Shown here one piece after another: positions 57,797-64,000 of a DNA stretch of 64,000 nt. A model generated the notes under the pieces. It was not told the origin of the DNA, made no database searches, and saw nothing but the letters and a program-made list of their open reading frames with translations. Position numbers and translations under genes: made by a program. Source of the stretch: Hexactinellida sp. DTS-2022 (taxonomy: Eukaryota; Porifera; Hexactinellida); the NCBI GenBank assembly GCA_028753945.1, contig JAPNXP010000016.1, forward strand, positions 2,264,001 through 2,328,000, given 5' to 3'. Numbering within the stretch: position 1 is the first letter of the stretch; each line of letters starts with the position of its first letter.

Positions 57797-59068
57797 ATGG
57801 CTGAGGCTTCCGATTCAAAAGCTAGCAAAGCCAAAGCAACATTAGCTAATTCTCTAGTTAAATACCTAAAGAGTGCTGAAAAGAAGAGAACTGAAATTAA
57901 TTCTACATTCGATGCTCTTATCGAGATAGCGAATACTCGAAGACGAACGTTGTTACTTGAAATTGATAATAAGGTAGCGTTAGTTCAAGAGGAAGTGAAG
58001 AAGAGACAAATTGATTTGAGCGAACTTGAAGAAACAAAATTGTATTTTGACAATAATCTATCAGGCAATCAAGCTAGAGACATTATGACAAGAAAGTTAT
58101 GGAAAGAGATTGATAAGATCAACCTAAACCTTCCTAATTTCAAGCTAAAATGGAGTAATGGATCCACTCGAATTATCAATAACTTTGATTTAATTTGCCA
58201 ACTCTTGATATACACAGAATCTCCATTTGAGTTAGGGAACAACAACTCGCCTATTTGGATATCAGACTTAAAGTGTGGAAAGGGAGCCAATGAAATTACT
58301 GAAGCTAAATCAGTAGCTATTGACCCTGTTACTCATCATATTTATGTAGGAGATGCGAATGGAAAGAAAATACTCATTTTCAGCAATCTTGGAGATTATC
58401 TGAAAACTCTTGATATCAAGAAAGGTCCCTCTTCTATTGGTAGAATGGTTATACACTGTGAATTTATTTACTGCTATATAAACTCTACTTTATTCTGTAC
58501 AAAGATATTCCAACTGGATAAAAGCACTGGAGTACAAATAGCAGAATTAGAACCTGGAGGTTTGTTAAGTGGTTTAACTATTTGTAATAACATAGTGTAC
58601 ACATGTGATAAAGTGTTACTACATATTTTGCCCTTTTCAACAGATCTGGTAAGGCTTGGTGGCCTGGAAATGAAGTCTCCTTATATGAAGAAGGGGAGAT
58701 TATGGCACTCTGAGGTACAAGACATGGTATCAACGAATGGGTACTTAGTAATGCTATTGTCATATGCAGAGCTACCTATACAAGCATTTGACATTTCGGG
58801 GTGTCTCTTATGGGGAATGAATCTTGAAAACTACTCCGTTCTAGGCGAACAATTCCTATGCGTCGATGCACACTGGAATATTATTATTACATCTAACCAA
58901 GACAGTCTGTTAAGCGTGTACAATAAGGATGGTAAGAGGATTGGAAAGGTAGGACAGGTAGGACAAGAGAGAGGAGATATGTACTCTCCCAGGGGAATAG
59001 CATTTGATGTAGGTGGCAACTTAATAGTGTGTCATTGTAAAAAGAAGTTTCTGTTACAAGCTTACTAA
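57797..59068 (+). CDS. Array gene 4 (type B), 423 aa
   Basis: Type B coiled coil. The propeller carries segments seen in other copies: STLFCTKIFQLDKS and CDKVLLHILPFS resemble gene 1, EPGGLLSGL matches gene 7, and AFDISGCLLWGMN is close to gene 7. Near the end it has GGNLIVCHCKK where the others have DGNLIVCDCKK. Intact. Confidence 0.85.
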   Translation: MAEASDSKASKAKATLANSLVKYLKSAEKKRTEINSTFDALIEIANTRRRTLLLEIDNKVALVQEEVKKRQIDLSELEETKLYFDNNLSGNQARDIMTRKLWKEIDKINLNLPNFKLKWSNGSTRIINNFDLICQLLIYTESPFELGNNNSPIWISDLKCGKGANEITEAKSVAIDPVTHHIYVGDANGKKILIFSNLGDYLKTLDIKKGPSSIGRMVIHCEFIYCYINSTLFCTKIFQLDKSTGVQIAELEPGGLLSGLTICNNIVYTCDKVLLHILPFSTDLVRLGGLEMKSPYMKKGRLWHSEVQDMVSTNGYLVMLLSYAELPIQAFDISGCLLWGMNLENYSVLGEQFLCVDAHWNIIITSNQDSLLSVYNKDGKRIGKVGQVGQERGDMYSPRGIAFDVGGNLIVCHCKKKFLLQAY

Positions 59069-59428
59069 TAGAACTAATTTAGATAATTCCAACTTTATTG
59101 GATTGCGGATTGCCTTTTATTGAGTGTTTTTTTTTTCAATAGAATTGTATAAAGTTAATTTTCTTATTATCAACAAAACCCCCCTAAACTGGTGTATTTA
59201 GATTGAATATAATAACGATCTGAAATATGCCAACCGATAATTATCCAGTAGAATATTTATGTATTGCATTCAATATTTGAATAATTCTTGAAAATGAATT
59301 ATTTATGAATATTCAATATTCAATATTCGTTAATTTGTCGATGGCCATTAGTTAGATATTGAGATAAATGCTAGTTTCGATCCCCGTTATCTGACTGATT
59401 TAGCTCCGCTTATTTATAATCTCAGATT

Positions 59429-60697
59429 ATGGCTGAGGCTTCCTATTCAAAAGCTAGCACAGCCAAAGCAACGTTAGCTAATTCTCTAGATAAGTACCTG
59501 AAGAGTGCTACAGAGAAGAGAACTGAAATTAATTCTACATTCGATGCTCTTATCGAGAAAGCGAATATACGAAGACGAACGTTGCTCTTTGAAATTGATA
59601 ATGAGGTAGCGTTAGTTCAAGAGGAAGTGAAAAGGAGACAAATTGTTTTGAGCCAACTTAAAAAAACAGAACTGGACATTGACAAGAATCTATCAGGCAA
59701 TCAAGCTAGACACGCTATTACAACAGAATTATACAACCAGATTAATAAAGTCAACTTAAACCTTCCTTATTTAAAGCTAAAATGGAGTAATGGATCCACT
59801 CGGATTATCAATAACTTTGATTTAATTTGCCAACTCTTGATATACACGGAATCTCCATTTGAGTTAGGGAACAATAACTCACCTATTTGGATATCAGACT
59901 TAAAGTGTGGAAAGGGAGTCAATGAAATTACTGAAGCTAAATCAGTAGCTATTGACCCTGTCACTCATCATATTTATGTAGGAGATGCGAATGGAAAGAA
60001 AATACTCATCTTCAACAAAGTTGGAGATTATCGGAACACTCTTGATATCAAGAAAGGTCCCTCTTCTATTGGTAGAATGGTTATACACTGTGAATTTATT
60101 TACTGCTATACAAACTCTGTATTCTGTACAAAGATATTCCAACTGCATAAAAGCACTGGACTAGCAATAGCAGAATTAGAAACTGGAAGTATTCTAAGAG
60201 GTTTAGCTATTTGTAATAACACAGTGTACACATGTTGTAAAGTCTCACTACATATTTTGCCCATTTCAACAGATCTGGTAAGGCTAGGTAGGAAGGAAAT
60301 GAAGTCTCCTTATATGAAGAAGGGGAGATTATGGCACTCCGAGGTACAAGACATGGTATCAGCGAATGGGCACTTAGTAATGCTATTGTCATATGCAGAG
60401 CTACCTATACAAGCATTTGACATGTATGGCGGTCTCTTATGGGGAATGGATCTTGAAAACTTCTCCGTTCTAGGCGAACAATTCCTATGCGTCGATACGA
60501 ACTGGAATATTATTGTTACGTCTAACCAAGACAGTCTGTTAAGAGTATACAACAAGGATGGTAAGAGGATTGGAAAGATAGGACAGGTAGGACAAGAGAG
60601 AGGAGATATGTACTCTCCCAGGGGAATAGCGTTTGATGTAGATGGCAACTTAATAGTGTGTGATTGTAAAAAGAAGTTTCTGTTACAAGCTTACTAA
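59429..60697 (+). CDS. Array gene 5 (type A), 422 aa
   Basis: Starts MAEASYSKAST like gene 1, but its coiled coil (LIEKANIRRRTLLFEIDNEV) resembles genes 3 and 7, and its propeller (CCKVSLHILPIS, LVRLGRKEMKSPY) matches genes 2 and 6. It is therefore a mosaic. Intact, ends FLLQAY. Confidence 0.85.
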   Translation: MAEASYSKASTAKATLANSLDKYLKSATEKRTEINSTFDALIEKANIRRRTLLFEIDNEVALVQEEVKRRQIVLSQLKKTELDIDKNLSGNQARHAITTELYNQINKVNLNLPYLKLKWSNGSTRIINNFDLICQLLIYTESPFELGNNNSPIWISDLKCGKGVNEITEAKSVAIDPVTHHIYVGDANGKKILIFNKVGDYRNTLDIKKGPSSIGRMVIHCEFIYCYTNSVFCTKIFQLHKSTGLAIAELETGSILRGLAICNNTVYTCCKVSLHILPISTDLVRLGRKEMKSPYMKKGRLWHSEVQDMVSANGHLVMLLSYAELPIQAFDMYGGLLWGMDLENFSVLGEQFLCVDTNWNIIVTSNQDSLLRVYNKDGKRIGKIGQVGQERGDMYSPRGIAFDVDGNLIVCDCKKKFLLQAY

Positions 60698-61011
60698 TAG
60701 AACTAATTTATTCCAACTTTATTGGATTGCCTTTTATTGAGCGTTTTTTATTTTCAATAGAATTGTATAAAGTTTTTTCTTATTACGTATCAACAAAACC
60801 CCCCTAAACTGGTGTATTTACATTTAATATAATAACAATCTGAAATATGCCTACCGTTATCCAGTAGAATATTTATGTATTGCATTCATTATTTAATAAA
60901 TACTCAATATTCGTGAATTTGTCGATGGCCACTAGTTGGATATTGAGATAATGCTAGTTTCGATTCCCGTTATCTGACTGATTTAGCTCCGCTTAATTGT
61001 AATCTCAGATT

Positions 61012-62280
61012 ATGGCTGAGGCTTCCGATTCAAAAGCTAGCAAAGCCAAAGCAACATTAGCTAATTCTCTAGTTAAATACCTAAAGAGTGCTGAAAAGAA
61101 GAGAACTGAAATTAATTCTACATTCGATGCTCTTATCGAGATAGCGAATACTCGAAGACGAACGTTGTTACTTGAAATCGATAATAAGGTAGCGTTAGTT
61201 CAAGAAGAAGTGAAGAAGAGACAAATTGATTTGAGCGAACTTGAAGAAACAAAATTGTATTTTGACAATAATCTATCAGGCAATCAAGCTAGAGACATTA
61301 TGACAAGAAAGTTATGGAAAGAGATTGATAAGATCAACCTAAACCTTCCTAATTTCAAGCTAAAATGGAGTAATGGATCCACTCGGATTATCAATAACTT
61401 TGATTTAATTTGCCAACTCTTGATATACACAGAATCTCCATTTGAGTTAGGGAACAATAACTCACCTATTTGGATATCAGACTTAAAGTGTGGAAAGGGA
61501 GTTAATGAAATTACCGAAGCTAAATCACTAGCTATTGACCCTGTTACTCATCATATTTATGTAGGAGATGCGAATGGAAAGAGAATACTCATTTTCAGCA
61601 AACTTGGAGATTATCTGAAAACTCTTGATATCAAGAAAGGTCCCTCTTCTATTGGTAGAATGGTTATACATTGTGAATTTATTTACTGCTACATAAATTC
61701 TGTATTCTGTTCAAAGATATTCCAATTGCATAAAAGCACTGGAGTACAAATAGCAGAATTAGAAACTGGAAGTATTCTAAGTGGTTTAGCTATTTGTAAT
61801 AACATAGTGTACACATGTTGTAAAGTCTCACTACATATTTTGCCCATTTCAACAGATCTGGTAAGGCTAGGTAGGAAGGAAATAAAGTCTCCTTATATGA
61901 AGAAGGGGAGATTATGGCACTCCGAGGTACAAGACATGGTATCAACGAATGGGCACTTAATAATGCTATTGTCATATGCAGAGCGACCTATACAAGCATT
62001 TGACCTGTATGGCGGTCTCTTATGGGGAATGAATCTTGAAAACTTCTCCGTTCTAGGCGAACAATTCCTATGTGTCGATGCACACTGGAATATTATTATT
62101 TGTTCTAACCAAGACAATTTCCTAAGCGTGTACAACAGGGATGGTAAGAGGATTGGAAAGGTAGGACAGGTAGGACAAGAGAGAGGAGATGTGTACTCTC
62201 CCAGGGGAATAGCATTGGATGTAGATGGCAACTTAATAGTGTGTGATTGTAAAAAGAAGTTTCTGTTACAAGCTTACTAA
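61012..62280 (+). CDS. Array gene 6 (type B), 422 aa
   Basis: Almost the same as gene 2 over most of its length. Differences include LSYAERPIQAF, and CSNQDNFLSVYNRDGKR near the end, a segment closer to gene 1 (SSNQDKFLSVYNRDGKK). Intact, with the type B spacer downstream. Confidence 0.85.
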   Translation: MAEASDSKASKAKATLANSLVKYLKSAEKKRTEINSTFDALIEIANTRRRTLLLEIDNKVALVQEEVKKRQIDLSELEETKLYFDNNLSGNQARDIMTRKLWKEIDKINLNLPNFKLKWSNGSTRIINNFDLICQLLIYTESPFELGNNNSPIWISDLKCGKGVNEITEAKSLAIDPVTHHIYVGDANGKRILIFSKLGDYLKTLDIKKGPSSIGRMVIHCEFIYCYINSVFCSKIFQLHKSTGVQIAELETGSILSGLAICNNIVYTCCKVSLHILPISTDLVRLGRKEIKSPYMKKGRLWHSEVQDMVSTNGHLIMLLSYAERPIQAFDLYGGLLWGMNLENFSVLGEQFLCVDAHWNIIICSNQDNFLSVYNRDGKRIGKVGQVGQERGDVYSPRGIALDVDGNLIVCDCKKKFLLQAY

Positions 62281-62653
62281 TAGAACTAATTTAGATAATT
62301 CCAACTTTATTGGATTGCGGATTGCCTTTTATTGAGTGTTTTTTTTTTCAATAGAATTGTATAAAGTTAATTTTCTTATTATGAACAAAACCCCCTAAAC
62401 TGGTGTATTTACATTGAATATAATAACGATCTGAAATATGCCAACCGATAATTATCCAGTAGAATATTTATATATTGCATAATTTGCATTCATTATTTGA
62501 ATAATTCTCTAAAATGAATAATTTTAATTAATTTATGAATTGTATCCAATATTCGTTAATTTGTCGAGGCCATTAGTTGGATATTGAGATAAATGCTAGT
62601 TTCGATTCCCGTTATCTGACTGATTTAGCTCCGCTTAATTGTAATCTCAGATT

Positions 62654-63928
62654 ATGGCAGAGCCCTCGTCCGATTCAAAAGCTAGCAAAGCCAAAGCAAC
62701 ATTAACTAATTCTCTAGATAAGTACCTGAAGAGTGCTACAGAGAAGAGAACTGAAATTAATTCTACAATCGATTCTCTTATCGAGATAGCGAATATACGA
62801 AGACGAACGTTGCTCTTTGAAATCGACAATGAGGTAGCGTTAGTTCAAGAGGAAGTGAAAAGAAGACAAATTGTTTTGAGCCAACTTGAAAAAACAGAAA
62901 TGGACATTGACAAGAATTTATCAGTCAATCAAGCTAGACACGCTATGACAACAGAATTATGCAACCAGATTAATAAAGTCAATCTAAACCTTCCTAACTT
63001 TTTCAAGCTAAAATGGAGTAATGGATCCACTCGAATTATCAATAACTTTGATTTAATTTGCCAACTCTTGATATACACGGAATCTCCATTTGAGTTAGGG
63101 AACAACAACTCACCTATTTGGATATCAGACTTAAATTGTGGGAATGGAGTCAATGAAATTACTGAAGCTAAATCAGTAGCTATTGACCCTATTACTCAGA
63201 ATATTTATGTAGGAGATGCGAATGGAAAGAAAATACTCATTTTCAACAAAGTTGGAGATTATCGGAAAACTCTTGATATCAAGAAAGGTCCCTCTTCTAT
63301 TGGTAGAATGGTTATACACTGTGAATTTATTTACTGCTATACAAACTCTGTATTCTGTACAAAGATATTCCAACTGGATAAAAGCACTGGAGTACAAATA
63401 GCAGAATTAGAACCTGGAGGTTTGTTAAGTGGTTTAGCTATTTGTAATAACATAGTGTACACATGTTGTAAAATTCCACTACGTATTTTGCCCATTTCAA
63501 CAGATTTGGAAAGCCTTGGTGTCCTGGAAATGAAGTCTCCTTATCTCAAGAGGGGACTGTTATTCCACTCTGAGGTACAAGACATGGTATCAGCGAATGG
63601 GCACTTAGTAATGCTATTGTCACGTGCAAAGAGACCTATACAAGCATTTGACATTTCAGGGTGTTTCTTATGGGGAATTAATCTTGAAAACTACTCGGTT
63701 CTAGTCGAACAATTCCTATGCGTCGATACACACTGGAATATTATTGTTACGTCTTACCTAGTCAAGTACCTAAGAGTGTACAACAAGGATGGTAAGAGGA
63801 TTGGAAAGGTAGGACAGGTAGGACAAGAGAGAGGAGATATGTACTCTCCCAGGGGAATAGCATTTGATGTAGATGGCAACTTAATAGTGTGTGATTGTAA
63901 AAAGAAGTTTCTGTTACAAGCTTACTAA
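62654..63928 (+). CDS. Array gene 7 (type A), 424 aa
   Basis: Starts MAEPSSDSK as in gene 3. It has one extra Phe in the shared block (NFFKLKWSNG). The propeller carries CCKIPLRILPIS, SPYLKRGLLFHSEVQ, AFDISGCFLWGIN and TSYLVKYLRVYNKD, making it the most distinct intact copy. The 72 bases after its stop begin another 314-bp-type spacer with small changes. Confidence 0.85.
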   Translation: MAEPSSDSKASKAKATLTNSLDKYLKSATEKRTEINSTIDSLIEIANIRRRTLLFEIDNEVALVQEEVKRRQIVLSQLEKTEMDIDKNLSVNQARHAMTTELCNQINKVNLNLPNFFKLKWSNGSTRIINNFDLICQLLIYTESPFELGNNNSPIWISDLNCGNGVNEITEAKSVAIDPITQNIYVGDANGKKILIFNKVGDYRKTLDIKKGPSSIGRMVIHCEFIYCYTNSVFCTKIFQLDKSTGVQIAELEPGGLLSGLAICNNIVYTCCKIPLRILPISTDLESLGVLEMKSPYLKRGLLFHSEVQDMVSANGHLVMLLSRAKRPIQAFDISGCFLWGINLENYSVLVEQFLCVDTHWNIIVTSYLVKYLRVYNKDGKRIGKVGQVGQERGDMYSPRGIAFDVDGNLIVCDCKKKFLLQAY

Positions 63929-64000
63929 TAGAACTAATTTATTCCAACTTATTGAGGATTGCTTATTCCCTTTTATAGCATTTTATATTTTCAATAGAAT

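Larger units (their letters stand above)
53006..64000 (+). repeat. Tandem gene array with a two-gene higher-order unit (~3.2 kb)
   Basis: Seven genes start 1583-1642 bp apart. Genes 2, 4 and 6 form type B; genes 1, 3, 5 and 7 form type A. Spacers alternate too: 314 bp after each of genes 1, 3 and 5, and 351, 360 and 373 bp after genes 2, 4 and 6. Genes 1 and 5 start MAEASYSK while 3 and 7 start MAEPSSDSK, so a four-gene period of about 6.42 kb is also visible. Each gene is preceded by a conserved block reading tctgactgatttagctccgc, then 'atctcagatt', then ATG. The array reaches the window edge. Confidence 0.93.

Noticed and set aside
53278-63397. Antisense frames of 60-134 codons repeated in every array gene
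   Set aside because: They recur only because the sense genes are copies of each other; they follow the sense codon pattern and have no start context.

Overview
The window is nuclear DNA from an animal. It holds a novel-type protein kinase C with two C1 domains, a complete RING/B-box/NHL TRIM protein, RNF10, GLMP, an MBT-domain protein and the axonemal-dynein assembly factor DNAAF10/WDR92, so the organism has motile cilia. Introns are GT-AG, many are 50-1000 bp, and nearly all larger ones carry short inverted-repeat transposons. A cellular RNA-dependent RNA polymerase and large expansions of intronless coiled-coil/NHL genes suggest an early-branching, compact-genome animal; a sponge is plausible but I cannot prove it. 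I saw no retrovirus-like or other virus-like element.

Layout. 38-4720 (-): TRMT1, six exons, with the histone chaperone ASF1 (1678-2406, +) nested in its third intron. 4721-5415: head-to-head promoter region containing a ~175 bp duplication. 5416-21105 (+): an 18-exon novel PKC. Its last intron (about 6.8 kb) contains a 2.3 kb inverted repeat carrying two almost identical intronless coiled-coil/NHL genes (15725-17359 - and 18734-20365 +). 22258-25843 (+): TRIM-NHL. 26042-27411 (+): PSMB1. 27525-28126: a 15-bp minisatellite open in frame on both strands. 28168-29492 (+): unknown low-complexity protein. 29966-32786 (+): SMG5/SMG7-like 14-3-3-type protein. 33073-34284 (+): GLMP. 34848-41183 (+): an intronless gene of about 2111 codons joining a NadR/AAA_28-like NTPase, a eukaryotic RdRP (catalytic DLDGD) and a UPF1/ZNFX1-type SF1 helicase. 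41674-42630 (-): coiled-coil protein of unknown role. 44511-47012 (+): RNF10. 47289-51619 (-): DNAAF10, eight exons. 51962-52705 (+): single-MBT protein. 53006-63928 (+): seven tandem coiled-coil/beta-propeller genes, one frameshifted, in a two-gene (and apparently four-gene) higher-order repeat that probably runs past the window edge.

The most striking locus is the NTPase-RdRP-helicase fusion. Fission yeast Rdp1 works with the helicase Hrr1, and C. elegans EGO-1 with ZNFX-1; here comparable activities lie in one polypeptide, which predicts a self-contained small-RNA amplification enzyme. The second theme is turnover of coiled-coil/NHL proteins: an inverted pair with homogenised 3' halves, a tandem array with cassette-like variation in propeller segments, and shared flanking duplications. 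The third is a dense set of pogo/Tigger-like MITEs with TA targets, including one element nested within its own family.
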